A DNA stretch of 64,000 nt from an uncultured Cyclobacteriaceae bacterium (lineage in GTDB: Bacteria; Bacteroidota; Bacteroidia; Cytophagales; Cyclobacteriaceae): positions 1-64,000 of the forward strand of contig CANLOE010000005.1 in the NCBI GenBank assembly GCA_947492745.1, written 5' to 3'. Below are positions 9,347-20,766 of this stretch, in pieces (the stretch's first letter is position 1; every line of letters starts with the position of its first letter). The position numbers and the translations under genes are program-made. The notes beneath the pieces were generated by a model. The model saw only the letters and a list, made by a program, of their open reading frames with translations, ran no database searches and had not been told where the DNA came from.

Positions 9347-9660
9347 TTGTTATCTTCTTCCACTATGACAAACAGCGTTTCTTTATCTTTTTTCATCAGG
9401 TATTTCTCACGGGCGAACTTCTCGAGCAACGAACGGTTGCTGAGCAACGCTTCTCTTTCTTTTTTCACCTCTTCGATTTTTTCCAGATAGTACGCTTTTT
9501 CATCTTCCAGGTTTTTTCTTTTTAAAGTCAATTCATGTCTTGACAGGAAATCGTTAGAGTCCAAAAAGAACATCCATATCAGAAAGAAAACACTGGATAG
9601 GAAGAAGAAGTTTTTCAGAAGTCTTGGCAATCGCTTTAACATATTCTGTTTAGTATACAA
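9343..9660 (-). CDS. FtsB/DivIC-family septum formation initiator
   Basis: A 105-residue bitopic membrane protein: a short basic N-terminus, one transmembrane helix (about 15-32, FFFLSSVFFLIWMFFL) and then a charged coiled coil. A C-terminal segment (LEKFAREKYLMKKDKETLFVI) is typical of the DivIC/FtsB family. In the divisome these proteins join FtsL and FtsQ/DivIB and help activate septal wall synthesis. It lies downstream of carA and eno, an arrangement I recall as common in Bacteroidota. The eno terminator separates it from eno, so it probably has its own promoter in 9661-9688. Confidence 0.8.
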   Translation of the reverse strand: MYTKQNMLKRLPRLLKNFFFLSSVFFLIWMFFLDSNDFLSRHELTLKRKNLEDEKAYYLEKIEEVKKEREALLSNRSLLEKFAREKYLMKKDKETLFVIVEEDNK

Positions 9661-9688
9661 TAAAACTATACAATATTTACAAAAAATA

Positions 9689-9717
9689 AAAGTCTCCCAC
9701 TAGGTTAGGGAGACTTT
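9689..9717 (-). terminator. eno terminator
   Basis: The arms aaagtctccc and gggagacttt enclose actaggtta. On the minus strand the hairpin is followed by ttttattttttg. It ends the carA-eno transcript about 85 bases after the eno stop. Confidence 0.8.
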
Positions 9718-9802
9718 CAGATAAAATAAACTATATCAGTAATCCTTTTTTAGTCTTGGAGTAGTGATACTATGTTGACAGTGTACTCACTGTCTTAGTG
9801 AA

Positions 9803-11092
<1,290 letters not shown>

Positions 11093-11103
11093 TTAATTGT
11101 AAG

Positions 11104-12198
11104 TTAACTCATTAGGTCTATAAACTGATCGAACAGATATCTTGAATCATGAGGTCCTGGAGACGACTCTGGATGATATTGGACCGAGAAGGCTTTCTTT
11201 TTCTTTATTTTAAGTCCTGCCACGGTATTATCATTCAAATGAACGTGCGTAATCTCCACCTCATCGGATTTCTCAACATCTTCTCTTTTTATAACAAACC
11301 CATGATTCTGTGAGGTTATTTCACTTTTCCCAGTGAGGATATTCTTCACGGGATGATTTAGCCCTCTATGTCCATGGTGCATTTTATAGGTAGTGATACC
11401 ATAGGCTCTAGCCAACATTTGATGCCCTAAACATATACCGAATAATGGAACATCAGCATCCAAAATAGCCTTTACGGTATCTACTGCATAATCCATCACC
11501 GCAGGATCGCCAGGGCCATTGGAAATAAAGTAACCATCAGCCCCCCATTCTGCCATATCCTCATAACTTGCTTTGGCAGGAAAAACCTTACAATAGCATC
11601 CGCGGTCTTTCAGATTTATTAGAATATTTGTCTTTATACCCAAGTCCAGTACAGCCACTTTATATTTGGAATCTTCTTCTCCAAAAAAATAAGGCTCTTG
11701 AGCGCCAATGGTCGAAGATAATTCCAAGCCTTCCATGGATGGTACCTTTTCCAATTCTCCCTGTAACTCTTCCTTTGGTTTATCTGATGAAATAATTGCA
11801 TTCATCGCCCCCTTACTTCTAATATGTCGAACCAACCTACGTGTGTCTATCTCTGCAATACCTACTACGCCATGTCGCTCTAAATAATTCTGCAAACTTT
11901 GGTCAGCAGTACTCCTGCTGTACTCCTCTGAGAACTCATTGACAACGATACCTTTGATTTTGGGGGCGGAGGACTCCTGTTCCTTCTCAAAAACACCATA
12001 ATTGCCTATGTGAGAGCTCGTGTTAATGATTATTTGCCCTGTATACGATGGGTCAGTATATATCTCCTGATAGCCGGTCATACCTGTGTTAAAGCATATC
12101 TCACCTCCTACGGTTGCTTTTTTCCCTATAGCAGTCCCTGTTATCAAGGTTCCATCCTCTAACAAAAGGTAAGCTTTTTCCTTTGGGTTTAATTTCAT
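11104..12198 (-). CDS. carA: Carbamoyl-phosphate synthase small subunit
   Basis: The glutaminase subunit of carbamoyl-phosphate synthase, supplying ammonia for arginine and pyrimidine synthesis. The 364-residue protein has the N-terminal small-subunit domain (1-150) and a class I glutamine amidotransferase domain (about 180-360). The nucleophile is Cys256 in FGICLGHQ, and the triad partners are His342 and Glu344 in QYHPES. carB is not in the window. It follows rplQ in the same direction, but the terminator at 12350 separates them, so carA-eno is its own unit. Confidence 0.96.
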   Translation of the reverse strand: MKLNPKEKAYLLLEDGTLITGTAIGKKATVGGEICFNTGMTGYQEIYTDPSYTGQIIINTSSHIGNYGVFEKEQESSAPKIKGIVVNEFSEEYSRSTADQSLQNYLERHGVVGIAEIDTRRLVRHIRSKGAMNAIISSDKPKEELQGELEKVPSMEGLELSSTIGAQEPYFFGEEDSKYKVAVLDLGIKTNILINLKDRGCYCKVFPAKASYEDMAEWGADGYFISNGPGDPAVMDYAVDTVKAILDADVPLFGICLGHQMLARAYGITTYKMHHGHRGLNHPVKNILTGKSEITSQNHGFVIKREDVEKSDEVEITHVHLNDNTVAGLKIKKKKAFSVQYHPESSPGPHDSRYLFDQFIDLMS

Positions 12199-12349
12199 GC
12201 GTATCGAGTAGTTTTATTGAAAGGCATTTTTGTATTCTCTATTTCTAAGCATCAACTACGAAATGTGGAAGAATTTTAAAGTTTCTCATAACCTTTCATC
12301 CTTGGAAAGAACGTATTTTTATCTATGATTTTATCTTCACAAAAATAAA

Positions 12350-12382
12350 AAAAGGGATTAGATAATAAATCTAATCCCTTTT
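12350..12382 (-). terminator. Terminator of the ribosomal cluster (after rplQ)
   Basis: 14-base arms (aaaagggattagat and its complement) enclose aataa. A/T-rich DNA lies on both sides, so it may work bidirectionally. It marks the 3' end of the alpha-operon genes, 22 bases after rplQ. Confidence 0.8.
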
Positions 12383-12403
12383 AAATTTCATATAAAGCTG
12401 AAT

Positions 12404-13009
12404 TTACTGCTCATCTGATTTTTTGTCTTCGTCAGTATCGGATGCAGGCGTATCATCTGTAGATTCTTCAGCCTCTGGAATACTAGTCTCTTCAGTGGCA
12501 ACAGGAGTATCTTCATTTTCCACAACTTCTGTAACAGTGTCACTTGATGTTGCTGTTTCCTGTGAAGCTGTCTCGGTACTCTTACTACTCCCTCCTCTTC
12601 GACTTCTCCTTGTCTTAGCTTTCGCTGGCTTAGCATCTTTCAACATCAATTCATTGTAGTCAACTAATTCAATAATACACATATCAGCATTATCGCCAAG
12701 TCGGTTTCCCATTTTTAATATACGGGTATAACCGCCAGGTCTATTAGCTATTTTTACAGAAACCTCGTCAAAAAGTGCTTTGACTGACTCTTTATTCTGC
12801 AAATAAGAAAATACTGTCCTTCTCGAATGAGTAGTATCGCTCTTTGACTTGGTTAAAAGCGGTTCTATATATTTGCGTAAAGCTTTTGCCTTGGCGACAG
12901 TAGTCGTTATCCTTTTATGTAAGATTAACGATGATGCCATGTTAGACAACATGGCCTTTCTATGAGGAGCTGTTCTCCCTAAATGATTAAATCTTTTCCC
13001 GTGTCTCAT
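12404..13009 (-). CDS. rplQ: 50S ribosomal protein L17 with acidic C-terminal extension
   Basis: Large-subunit protein near the exit tunnel. Residues 1 to about 125 are ordinary L17 ([41 protein letters not shown]). A low-complexity tail of about 70 residues follows, rich in Ser, Thr, Glu and Asp (for example [20 protein letters not shown]). Typical L17 is near 120-130 residues, so the tail is an addition. Extensions of this type occur in some Bacteroidota; a role is not known to me. It is last in the cluster, 62 bases after rpoA. Confidence 0.95.
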   Translation of the reverse strand: MRHGKRFNHLGRTAPHRKAMLSNMASSLILHKRITTTVAKAKALRKYIEPLLTKSKSDTTHSRRTVFSYLQNKESVKALFDEVSVKIANRPGGYTRILKMGNRLGDNADMCIIELVDYNELMLKDAKPAKAKTRRSRRGGSSKSTETASQETATSSDTVTEVVENEDTPVATEETSIPEAEESTDDTPASDTDEDKKSDEQ

Positions 13010-13071
13010 TATTCAATTATTTTTGAAAGAAGAATGATTGATACAGACTCCTATCTACTGATCTTTAGCTA

Positions 13072-14061
13072 CTACTCTTCTTCTAGTTTATATTTGGATA
13101 GGTCCATTCCAAAAACCAAATTTTTGTCCTGTACTAACTGCTCCAATTCTGCAAGTGATTTTTTACCGAAGTTTCTAAACTTCATCATGTCTGATATTTC
13201 CAATCTAACCAAATCACCCAATGTCTTTACATCTGCCGCCTTAAGGCAATTGTAGGCTCTCACAGATAAGTCTAAGTCATTCAGAGGTGTTTTCAACAAC
13301 TTCCTCATATGTAACATTTCCTCATCAACTTGCTCGATTTCACTATCATTTCCTGTCTCCAGTTCGATAGATTTATCAGAAAAAAGCATGAAATGTTGGA
13401 TAAGTATGTGAGCAGCACTTTCCAAAGCTTTTTCAGGATGGATAGAACCATCCGTCTCTATATCCAAAAGTAATTGCTCGTAATCAGTTTTCTGCTCTAC
13501 CCTTGTATTTTCGATACTATATTTAACATTTTTTATAGGCGTAAATATTGCATCTATCGGAATAAATCCAAAAACCTGTTCAGAGGGTTTATTCTCCTCA
13601 GCGGGTAGATATCCCCTTCCTTTCTCAATGGTAAGTTCCAGCTCAAATTCCGTCGTATCATCAAGATTGCAAATTACCAAATCAGGATTAAGTATCTCGA
13701 AAGCTGTAGTGAAATTAAAAATATCACCTGCTTTCAATTGTTTTTGATTCTTAATAGATACTGTAATCTTATTGTCCAAAGATTCTCCTATTTTTCTGAA
13801 TCTAACCATTTTAAGATTCAAAATAACTTCGGATACATCTTCGACTACACCCTCTATAGTCGTAAACTCATGCAATACACCTGGAACTTTTATTCCAGTG
13901 ATTGCATAACCTTCTAAAGAAGAAAGCAATATTCGCCTTAATGCATTGCCAATGGTAACCCCGTATCCTTTTTCAAGTGGTTTAAAAGTGAACAGCCCAT
14001 GAAAATCATCAGCTTTTTCCATTACCACCTTTTCGGGCATTTGAAATGCTAATATCGACAT
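13072..14061 (-). CDS. rpoA: DNA-directed RNA polymerase alpha subunit
   Basis: A 329-residue alpha subunit. The N-terminal dimerisation and assembly domain (about 1-230) contains [23 protein letters not shown]. The C-terminal DNA- and activator-binding domain (about 250-329) contains [20 protein letters not shown] and [15 protein letters not shown]. It lies between rpsD and rplQ in the conserved alpha operon order, so polymerase assembly is coupled to ribosomal protein expression. Confidence 0.98.
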   Translation of the reverse strand: MSILAFQMPEKVVMEKADDFHGLFTFKPLEKGYGVTIGNALRRILLSSLEGYAITGIKVPGVLHEFTTIEGVVEDVSEVILNLKMVRFRKIGESLDNKITVSIKNQKQLKAGDIFNFTTAFEILNPDLVICNLDDTTEFELELTIEKGRGYLPAEENKPSEQVFGFIPIDAIFTPIKNVKYSIENTRVEQKTDYEQLLLDIETDGSIHPEKALESAAHILIQHFMLFSDKSIELETGNDSEIEQVDEEMLHMRKLLKTPLNDLDLSVRAYNCLKAADVKTLGDLVRLEISDMMKFRNFGKKSLAELEQLVQDKNLVFGMDLSKYKLEEE

Positions 14062-14133
14062 ATTATAGTGTTTTAATTTAAGCCAAAGTATTTACTCACG
14101 CAAAAAACCGTAGCAACTAAGTTTATTAAGATA

Positions 14134-14739
14134 TTATTTGGAATAAAGTTCAACGATTAGCTGCTCGTTGATATTTTCAGGAATTTCATCTCTCATAGGT
14201 GTAGCCACAACTTTTCCAGAAAATGTTGACGCATCCCATTCTAACCAAGGAAACCTTTTTGTCCCGTTTGACGCTAAACTATTGGTAATACACTCCAAAG
14301 ATTTAGAACGCTCTCTAACAGCTACAATATCACCTATCCTTAAAGAAACCGAAGCTATATTAACGACTCCACCATTTACAGTGATGTGCTTATGTAAAAC
14401 TAATTGCCTTGCGGCCCTTCTTGTAGGAGCTATGCCTAATCTAAAAACAGTATTATCTAGGCGCGACTCCAAAAGTTGTAATAATATTTCGCCGGTAATA
14501 CCTATTTTTCTTGAAGCTTTTTCGAAAAGATTGGAAAACTGTCTCTCAAGTACACCATAAGTATACTTAGCTTTCTGCTTTTCCATTAATTGCACGGCAT
14601 ACTCTGATTGTTTCCTTCTTCGTCCTCTTCCATGTTGACCTGGGCCGTAGCTTTTCTTTTGAAGTGCCTTGCTAGGGCCGAATATAGGTTCGTTAAACCT
14701 TCTAGCAATTTTCGTCTTGGGACCTCTATATCTCGCCAT
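14134..14739 (-). CDS. rpsD: 30S ribosomal protein S4
   Basis: Primary 16S rRNA-binding assembly protein. At 201 residues it has the usual N-terminal region without zinc cysteines ([20 protein letters not shown]) and an S4 RNA-binding domain ([34 protein letters not shown]). In many bacteria S4 represses its own operon; no regulatory structure was identified here. It lies between rpsK and rpoA. Confidence 0.98.
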   Translation of the reverse strand: MARYRGPKTKIARRFNEPIFGPSKALQKKSYGPGQHGRGRRRKQSEYAVQLMEKQKAKYTYGVLERQFSNLFEKASRKIGITGEILLQLLESRLDNTVFRLGIAPTRRAARQLVLHKHITVNGGVVNIASVSLRIGDIVAVRERSKSLECITNSLASNGTKRFPWLEWDASTFSGKVVATPMRDEIPENINEQLIVELYSK

Positions 14740-14771
14740 TATATTATAAACTTAATCTCTTAATATTAAAA

Positions 14772-15164
14772 TTAAACTCTTCTACGCTTAGGAGGTCGAC
14801 ATCCATTGTGAGGAAGGGGAGTTACATCTTTTATCATTGTAACCTCAATTCCTGTATTTTGGATGGTTCTTATTGCCGACTCCCGACCTGAACCAGGCCC
14901 TTTTACGTAGACTTCAACCTTTCTCAATCCTAAATCATAGGCCTTTTGAGCACAATCCTGAGCTGCCATTTGGGCCGCATAGGGAGTGTTCTTCTTAGAC
15001 CCCTTAAAACCCATTTTTCCAGCTGATGCCCAAGAGATAACCTGACCCGTAGTATTGGTCATTGAAATAATAATATTATTAAAAGAAGCTTTGATATGTG
15101 CGTGTCCTATCGCTTCTACCGATACTACTCTCTTTTTAGCTTTGTCTTTTCTTTTCTGCGCCAT
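14772..15164 (-). CDS. rpsK: 30S ribosomal protein S11
   Basis: Platform protein of the small subunit that contacts the E-site region. The 130 residues include the family motifs [29 protein letters not shown] and the C-terminal signature [18 protein letters not shown]. It lies 32 bases before rpsD and 54 bases after rpsM in the alpha operon. Confidence 0.98.
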   Translation of the reverse strand: MAQKRKDKAKKRVVSVEAIGHAHIKASFNNIIISMTNTTGQVISWASAGKMGFKGSKKNTPYAAQMAAQDCAQKAYDLGLRKVEVYVKGPGSGRESAIRTIQNTGIEVTMIKDVTPLPHNGCRPPKRRRV

Positions 15165-15218
15165 AATTGGTATGCCTTATTTTCGGAAACAATCCGAATA
15201 TTCAATTTTCAACGTTGA

Positions 15219-15596
15219 TTATTTGGTTGCCTTTTTCTTATTGGCCACAGTCTTACGTTTACCCTTCCTTGTTCTGGAATTGTTTTTTGTTCTTTGACCA
15301 CGAACAGGAAGACCTCTTCTATGTCTCAAGCCTCTATAACAACCGATATCCATAAGCCTTTTTATATTCAGCTGTATCTCGGACTTAAGAACCCCTTCTA
15401 CCCTGAATTGCTCAGAAATAATAGATCGTATGGCATTGGACTCATCATCTGTCCAATCCTTAACCTTTTTATTAGGGTCTACACCAGCTTCAATCAATAT
15501 CTTCTGTGCGGATTTTCTGCCTATTCCGAAGATATAGGTCAAGCTAATCTCCCCTCTTTTATTATCGGGGATGTCTACTCCTGATACTCTTGCCAT
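15219..15596 (-). CDS. rpsM: 30S ribosomal protein S13
   Basis: Head protein of the small subunit that touches the 50S and the P-site tRNA. The 125 residues carry [31 protein letters not shown], the signature [20 protein letters not shown] and a lysine-rich tail. It follows rpmJ by only three bases. Confidence 0.98.
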   Translation of the reverse strand: MARVSGVDIPDNKRGEISLTYIFGIGRKSAQKILIEAGVDPNKKVKDWTDDESNAIRSIISEQFRVEGVLKSEIQLNIKRLMDIGCYRGLRHRRGLPVRGQRTKNNSRTRKGKRKTVANKKKATK

Positions 15597-15599
15597 AAT

Positions 15600-15716
15600 T
15601 TAGCCTTGTCTTTGTTTAAACCTAGGATTTTTTTTGTTAATAACGTAAAGCTTACCTTTTCTCCGTATCACTTTACATTCAGCACTACGCTTCTTAATCG
15701 ATGCCTTTACTTTCAT
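15600..15716 (-). CDS. rpmJ: 50S ribosomal protein L36 (zinc-free type)
   Basis: A 38-residue frame found by reading between infA and rpsM: it begins [20 protein letters not shown] and ends [11 protein letters not shown]36 normally carries a CCCH zinc site. Here only one cysteine remains: the first is Ser/Ala, the third position is Asn and the His is Phe, so this is the C-minus, zinc-independent form. Position and ending are diagnostic despite its small size. Confidence 0.95.
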   Translation of the reverse strand: MKVKASIKKRSAECKVIRRKGKLYVINKKNPRFKQRQG

Positions 15717-15811
15717 GTGTTTTCAGAATTTAATAGCAAATACTATGAAATTTATCAGAATTGATTGTTTTCAGTCTCCTGAATTAAATCAGCCTAATTA
15801 CTTTCTCATAT

Positions 15812-16030
15812 TTACTTATATCTATATACGATTCGCCCTTTAGTTAAATCATAAGGCGACATTTCCAATTTAACTCTGTCGCCAGGTAATATTTTAATAT
15901 AGTTCATTCTCATCTTACCTGAGATATGAGCAATGACTTGGTGTCCATTCTCAAGCTCAACACGGAACATTGCATTGGATAAAGCTTCTATAATAGTTCC
16001 GTCTTGTTCAATGGAGGATTGTTTTGCCAT
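15812..16030 (-). CDS. infA: Translation initiation factor IF-1
   Basis: A 72-residue OB-fold protein that occupies the ribosomal A site during initiation. It begins [20 protein letters not shown] and contains [20 protein letters not shown] and the C-terminal [14 protein letters not shown]. It follows map by one base and precedes rpmJ by 95 bases. I see no separate promoter in that gap. Confidence 0.98.
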   Translation of the reverse strand: MAKQSSIEQDGTIIEALSNAMFRVELENGHQVIAHISGKMRMNYIKILPGDRVKLEMSPYDLTKGRIVYRYK

Positions 16031-16031
16031 A

Positions 16032-16805
16032 TTAAAATTTATAATTTTCTTCTATATACTGATGAGATGTCAATATCTCTGTTCTGTCTTCAAATATAGC
16101 CACCATATGTTCAAAATGAGCTGATGGTCGCTTATCGGCAGTTCTAATTGTCCAACCGTCGGACTCCTGAACTATATTTTTTGTACCCAAATTGATCATT
16201 GGTTCAATTGCAATAACCAATCCTTCTTTCAACTTCTTTCCTTTGCCTCGCTTACCATAATTAGGTATTTCTGGTTCTTCATGCAAATTCCTCCCTACGC
16301 CATGTCCTACTAGCTCCCTAACTACTCCATAACCAAACTCTTCTACGTAGCTTTGAACGGCATAGCCTATGTCACCTGTCCAGTTACCATACACAGCACT
16401 TTCAATACCTTTATATAAAGAAGTCTTCGTTACCTTCAAAAGTTGCAAAACTTCTTCCTTTACATTACCAACTGGATAAGTGTAGGCCGAGTCACTATGA
16501 AATCCATTAAAATATACTCCACAATCAATGGAAATAATATCTCCATCTTTTAACTCATATCCACTGGGAAAACCATGCACTACATTTTCGTTTGTAGATA
16601 TACATAATGAAGCAGGAAAACCATTGTAATTCTTAAAAGATGGACTCGCTTTGTGGTCCAAGATATATTCCTCAGCAATCTTATCCAACGTTAACGTTTT
16701 AACGCCAGGGACAATATTCTTTGCCACTTCCCCATGAGCTTTAGCAAGTATCAAAGCACTCTCTTTAATGGCCTCAATTTCTGCCTCGCTCTTATACTGT
16801 ATCAT
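16032..16805 (-). CDS. map: Type I methionine aminopeptidase
   Basis: Removes the N-terminal methionine from nascent proteins using a dinuclear metal centre. The five metal ligands can be placed in the 257-residue sequence: Asp94 (ISIDCG), Asp105 (FHSDSAY), His168 (VGHGVGR), Glu201 (AIEPM) and Glu232 (HFEHMVA). His77 (VVHGFP) fits the substrate-binding histidine. It lies between secY and infA, so processing and secretion genes share the ribosomal transcript. This placement helps place the organism within the phylum. Confidence 0.96.
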   Translation of the reverse strand: MIQYKSEAEIEAIKESALILAKAHGEVAKNIVPGVKTLTLDKIAEEYILDHKASPSFKNYNGFPASLCISTNENVVHGFPSGYELKDGDIISIDCGVYFNGFHSDSAYTYPVGNVKEEVLQLLKVTKTSLYKGIESAVYGNWTGDIGYAVQSYVEEFGYGVVRELVGHGVGRNLHEEPEIPNYGKRGKGKKLKEGLVIAIEPMINLGTKNIVQESDGWTIRTADKRPSAHFEHMVAIFEDRTEILTSHQYIEENYKF

Positions 16806-16834
16806 TATAATTCAATAATTACTACTGATTGCAC

Positions 16835-18157
16835 TTAAGATGCTACTGCTACTTGAGATCTTCCTTTTACCTTTCCGGATTTCATCATTCCATCATAATG
16901 TCTCATTAACAGATAGCTCTCTATTTGTTGAAGTGTATCAAGTACAACTCCCACCATAATCAACAAAGAAGTACCTCCATAGAAATAGGCAAAGTTCTGA
17001 TCCATTCCAACTCCCATAGCAAAAGCAGGGATAATCGCTACAATAGCTAAAAATATAGAACCTGGCAGCGTTATACGTGTAAGTATGGTATCAATATATT
17101 CTGAAGTCTGTTTACCCGGTTTAACACCTGGAACAAAACCACCGTTTCTCCTCATATCGTCAGATATCTGATTAGGATTTATAGTAATTGCGGTATAGAA
17201 AAAGGTAAATACAAGTATCAGTAATCCAAAAACAATATTATAAGGTATAGAGGATATATCAGAGAAAGCACTAACAACATATGCAGCTGTATCGCTGGAA
17301 TCAACCCAAATGTTAGCTATCAAAGGAGGGATGAACATCAATGCCTGAGCGAATATAATGGGCATTACACCTGATGCATTGACCTTTAGAGGTATGTATT
17401 GTCGTTGACCCCCATAAACTTTATTACCTACAACCTGCTTTGCATATTGTACCGGTATCTTTCTGACAGCCTGTGTCAACATAACTACGGCCATGATTAC
17501 AAAAAACAATGCCACCAATTCTATAATAGAAACAATTGCTAAAGGTAATCCTCTATGTTCAAATACTTCAACATATAATGAGGGAAGAAATCTCGATATA
17601 ATACCTATCATAATCAACATAGATATACCATTTCCGATACCCTTATCAGTAATTTTTTCACCCAACCACATGCAGAACATGGTACCTGATACTAACACAA
17701 TCATCGATGTAACAGTGAAAAAGATTCCCGGCTGGATAATTGCCTCACTTGGTACACTCGCTGCCAAATATCCAGCAGACTGTAAAAGAGTAATGGCAAT
17801 AGTCAAAACCCGTGTTATTTGTGTTATTTTTTTACGACCAGACTCACCTTCTTTTTGAAGTTTTTGAAAATAGGGTACTGCTACTGTTAATAGTTGAATT
17901 ACAATAGACGCTGATATATAAGGCATAATTCCCAGTGCAAACACCGAAGCTCTTTGAAAAGAGCCTCCAAGAAAGGTATCTAGTAAACCAAAGATACCAT
18001 CTGGAGTACCCTGAGATAACAGTTCAGGATTAATACCAGGTAATACCACATAAGAACCTAACCGAAATACAATCAGTAATCCTATGGTATTGAGTATCCT
18101 TACTTTCAAATCCTCAATGGAAAATATATTCTTTATGGTCGTAAAAAACTTTTTCAT
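16835..18157 (-). CDS. secY: Protein translocase subunit SecY
   Basis: Central pore of the Sec translocon in the inner membrane. The 440 residues form ten predicted membrane spans. Family signatures include NTIGLLIVFRLGSYVVLPGI in the first span, MPYISASIVIQLL, and SGVMPIIFAQALMFIP. It pairs with SecE (42390-42584). It starts three bases after rplO and precedes map, as in a standard spc operon. Confidence 0.97.
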   Translation of the reverse strand: MKKFFTTIKNIFSIEDLKVRILNTIGLLIVFRLGSYVVLPGINPELLSQGTPDGIFGLLDTFLGGSFQRASVFALGIMPYISASIVIQLLTVAVPYFQKLQKEGESGRKKITQITRVLTIAITLLQSAGYLAASVPSEAIIQPGIFFTVTSMIVLVSGTMFCMWLGEKITDKGIGNGISMLIMIGIISRFLPSLYVEVFEHRGLPLAIVSIIELVALFFVIMAVVMLTQAVRKIPVQYAKQVVGNKVYGGQRQYIPLKVNASGVMPIIFAQALMFIPPLIANIWVDSSDTAAYVVSAFSDISSIPYNIVFGLLILVFTFFYTAITINPNQISDDMRRNGGFVPGVKPGKQTSEYIDTILTRITLPGSIFLAIVAIIPAFAMGVGMDQNFAYFYGGTSLLIMVGVVLDTLQQIESYLLMRHYDGMMKSGKVKGRSQVAVAS

Positions 18158-18160
18158 GGC

Positions 18161-18607
18161 TTATGGTTTTTCGGCTGTACCACCTGCTTTCTCGATGGCT
18201 TCAATGGCAGATGCAGAGAAGGCATGGGCTACAATATTAACCTTTGCCTTAAGTTCCCCACCTCCTAAAATTTTAACATTGTCTTTCTTACCAACTATTC
18301 CGTGGTCTATCAAGAATGCAATATCGATTTTATCTACATTTAATTTAGCAACCAGTTCCTCTATAGTATGAAGATTGACTGCTTTATAAGTAATTCTATT
18401 GGGATTCTTAAATCCAAATTTAGGAACTCGTCTCTGCAAAGGCATTTGCCCACCTTCAAAACCCAACTTCCGTGAATACCCAGACCTAGATTTAGCACCT
18501 TTATGACCTCTAGTAGAGGTACCACCACGTCCTGACCCTTGTCCCCTACCGATTCTTTTTTTATTCTTTACGGAACCCTCCGCTGGTTTTAATGAATGTA
18601 ATTTCAT
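18161..18607 (-). CDS. rplO: 50S ribosomal protein L15
   Basis: Late-assembly protein of the large subunit. The 148 residues have the basic glycine-rich N-terminus of L15 (RIGRGQGSGRGGTSTRGHKGAKSR and GFEGGQMPLQRRVPKFGF) and a globular C-terminal domain ending in the conserved AIEKAGGTAE. It lies between rpmD and secY. Confidence 0.98.
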   Translation of the reverse strand: MKLHSLKPAEGSVKNKKRIGRGQGSGRGGTSTRGHKGAKSRSGYSRKLGFEGGQMPLQRRVPKFGFKNPNRITYKAVNLHTIEELVAKLNVDKIDIAFLIDHGIVGKKDNVKILGGGELKAKVNIVAHAFSASAIEAIEKAGGTAEKP

Positions 18608-18651
18608 CTGTTGATTATATTTTTTGTATATGACAAGAAATGAGTCCTTAT

Positions 18652-18831
18652 CTATACTTCTGTTACCGAAACCAAGTGACTCACTTTATTAATCATACCA
18701 GCAATCTGCGGTGTTAACTCCACCTCCACAGTTTTACTGATCCTCCCCAAGCCTAAAGCTTTAATAGTCGCCTTCTGGTCTTTGGGACGCTTAATAGTAC
18801 TCTTTACTTGTGATATCTTTACTTTTCCCAT
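18652..18831 (-). CDS. rpmD: 50S ribosomal protein L30
   Basis: A 59-residue protein beginning [20 protein letters not shown] and ending [12 protein letters not shown]. An upstream in-frame ATG at 18867 would add 12 residues overlapping the end of rpsE. The start at 18831 is chosen because it gives the standard L30 N-terminus and a 4-base gap to rpsE. Confidence 0.95.
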   Translation of the reverse strand: MGKVKISQVKSTIKRPKDQKATIKALGLGRISKTVEVELTPQIAGMINKVSHLVSVTEV

Positions 18832-18835
18832 TATA

Positions 18836-19354
18836 TTAACCGTTAAAGACTGTTGATAGTGGAACACCTCTATATTGCGCTACAGTGTTTGCGTCTCTCA
18901 TATTCATCAATGCATCAAAAGTTGCCTTTACCACATTGTGAGGATTGGATGAACCTTTGGATTTGGCCAATACATTATGAACACCAGCACTCTCCAAAAC
19001 GGCCCTCATGGCGCCTCCTGCAATAACACCGGTACCCTCAGAAGCAGGCTTCAAAAGAACATAACCTCCACCGTATTTACCCAATGCGTCATGAGGAACA
19101 GTACCTTTATAAATAGGAACTTTTACGAGATTTTTCTTCGCATCATCAATTCCCTTGGTAATAGCATCTGTTACTTCATTAGCCTTTCCAAGGCCATAAC
19201 CAACGACACCATTGTTGTCACCTACAACTACGATAGCAGAAAAGCTAAATCTTCTACCTCCTTTAACTACCTTAGCTACCCTTTTTATTGCAACAACCTT
19301 CTCTTTAAGATCGATTTCGCTAGCTTTGACCGATTTTATATTATTTTGAGACAT
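18836..19354 (-). CDS. rpsE: 30S ribosomal protein S5
   Basis: Accuracy-related small-subunit protein at the mRNA entry region. The 172 residues contain the S5 double-stranded RNA-binding motif ([30 protein letters not shown]) and the C-terminal domain ([26 protein letters not shown]). It lies between rplR and rpmD. Confidence 0.98.
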   Translation of the reverse strand: MSQNNIKSVKASEIDLKEKVVAIKRVAKVVKGGRRFSFSAIVVVGDNNGVVGYGLGKANEVTDAITKGIDDAKKNLVKVPIYKGTVPHDALGKYGGGYVLLKPASEGTGVIAGGAMRAVLESAGVHNVLAKSKGSSNPHNVVKATFDALMNMRDANTVAQYRGVPLSTVFNG

Positions 19355-19359
19355 ATCAA

Positions 19360-19710
19360 TTAAAATTTAAGTCCACCTTCCCTTGCGCCATCGGCCAAGG
19401 CTTTTACTTTCCCGTGATAGATATATCCACCTCTATCAAAAACTACAGCTTCAATACCACTCTCTTTAGCCTTCTCTGCTATTTTAGTCCCCACATTTTT
19501 GGATACCTCTAGCGTGGCATTATTTTTAACCCCCAATTCTACGGAAGAAAATGATGTAAGGGTATGTCCACTCTCATCATCTATAAGCTGAGCGTATATC
19601 GCTTTGTTACTTTTAAATACAGCTAGGCGGGGTCTAGCGGAAGTACCGGTAATCTTATTCCGTATACTCCTTCTTATTCTTAATCTTCTGCTTTGTTTAT
19701 CAATAGCCAT
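19360..19710 (-). CDS. rplR: 50S ribosomal protein L18
   Basis: 5S rRNA-binding protein. The 116 residues show a basic start ([37 protein letters not shown]) and a [20 protein letters not shown] ending typical of bacterial L18. It lies 5 bases before rpsE. Confidence 0.98.
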   Translation of the reverse strand: MAIDKQSRRLRIRRSIRNKITGTSARPRLAVFKSNKAIYAQLIDDESGHTLTSFSSVELGVKNNATLEVSKNVGTKIAEKAKESGIEAVVFDRGGYIYHGKVKALADGAREGGLKF

Positions 19711-19718
19711 AGCTCTTA

Positions 19719-20276
19719 TTATTTAGCGGCTGTTTTACCAGCTTTACGTCTGATATTCTCTCCTACAAATCGAACTCCTTTTCCTTTATAAGGTTCAACT
19801 TTACGTAAAGACCTTATCTTCGCCGCCACTTGTCCAATCAGTTGTTTATCTATAGATTCCAATGTAACTACTGGGCTTTTACCCTTAGCAGTTTCTGCGG
19901 TGGCCTTAACCTCATCAGGGAGTTTCAAAAAGATGTTATGAGAATAACCAAGGCTCAATTCTAATACCCCACTCTGTACAGTGGCTTTATAACCAACACC
20001 CACGAGTTCCAACTGAACCTTAAAACCATCAGAAACACCTACAACCATATTATGCAATAATGCTCTATACAAGCCATGAAGTGCCTTGTGCCGCTTCTGC
20101 TCAGTGGGCCTTTCTATACTAAGGGTACTTTCATTTTCAACCAATTTGAAAGCAGTATCTATAGTCTGAAACAACTCACCTTTAGGTCCTTTTATGGCGA
20201 CTATACCATCGGCCTCCTTAAAGGTGTAAGTTACACCCTTGGGTAAGTCTATCGGTTTTTTTCCTATTCTTGACAT
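19719..20276 (-). CDS. rplF: 50S ribosomal protein L6
   Basis: Large-subunit protein near the GTPase-associated centre. The 185 residues begin [17 protein letters not shown], and the C-terminal signature is [20 protein letters not shown]. The frame could start nine codons earlier (20303), inside the end of rpsH. The MSRIG start is the conserved one and leaves an 11-base gap to rpsH. Confidence 0.96.
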   Translation of the reverse strand: MSRIGKKPIDLPKGVTYTFKEADGIVAIKGPKGELFQTIDTAFKLVENESTLSIERPTEQKRHKALHGLYRALLHNMVVGVSDGFKVQLELVGVGYKATVQSGVLELSLGYSHNIFLKLPDEVKATAETAKGKSPVVTLESIDKQLIGQVAAKIRSLRKVEPYKGKGVRFVGENIRRKAGKTAAK

Positions 20277-20287
20277 TCTTATATCTA

Positions 20288-20686
20288 TTAATATACGTGG
20301 CAAAGTACTTCACCGCCAACATTCATTCTTCTTGCCTCCTTATCAGTAATAACACCCTTAGAAGTGGAAAGTATCGCAATACCCAAACCATTCAATACTC
20401 TTGGTAAGTTTTCAGCATCAGCATACTTTCTTAAACCAGGTTTACTGATTCGAGTTAAATTAACTATTGCAGATTTCTTTGTCTCGGGATTATATTTCAA
20501 AGCAATTTTTATATTACCTTGATAATTTTCGACATCCTCGAATTTATAATTTTGAATATAACCCTTCTCGAAAAGTACTCTTGTCATTTCCTTTTTGATA
20601 TTGGAAGCTGGTAGCTCAACAATTCTATGCTTTGCTTTTATAGCATTCCTCAACCGGGTTAAATAATCAGCTATTGGATCAGTCAT
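20288..20686 (-). CDS. rpsH: 30S ribosomal protein S8
   Basis: 16S rRNA-binding assembly protein and, in E. coli, the repressor of the spc operon. The 132 residues begin [16 protein letters not shown] and end with the family signature [27 protein letters not shown] possible terminator and promoter in the 94-base gap upstream may make it the first gene of a subunit of the operon. Confidence 0.98.
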   Translation of the reverse strand: MTDPIADYLTRLRNAIKAKHRIVELPASNIKKEMTRVLFEKGYIQNYKFEDVENYQGNIKIALKYNPETKKSAIVNLTRISKPGLRKYADAENLPRVLNGLGIAILSTSKGVITDKEARRMNVGGEVLCHVY

Positions 20687-20735
20687 TTTATTATCTATTC
20701 ATAAAGTAAAATTGCAAACCTGTCAGACAGGCCCG

Positions 20736-20766
20736 CAAAGTTACAGAATTTTATTATAAAAAAAAA
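20736..20766 (-). promoter_or_regulatory. Possible internal promoter before rpsH
   Basis: On the minus strand TAACTTTG (20736-20743) exactly fits the TAnnTTTG -7 box of Bacteroidota. The -33 position holds only a T run (tttt) instead of TTTG, so strength is doubtful. It would give a leader of about 40 bases before rpsH. Confidence 0.35.
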
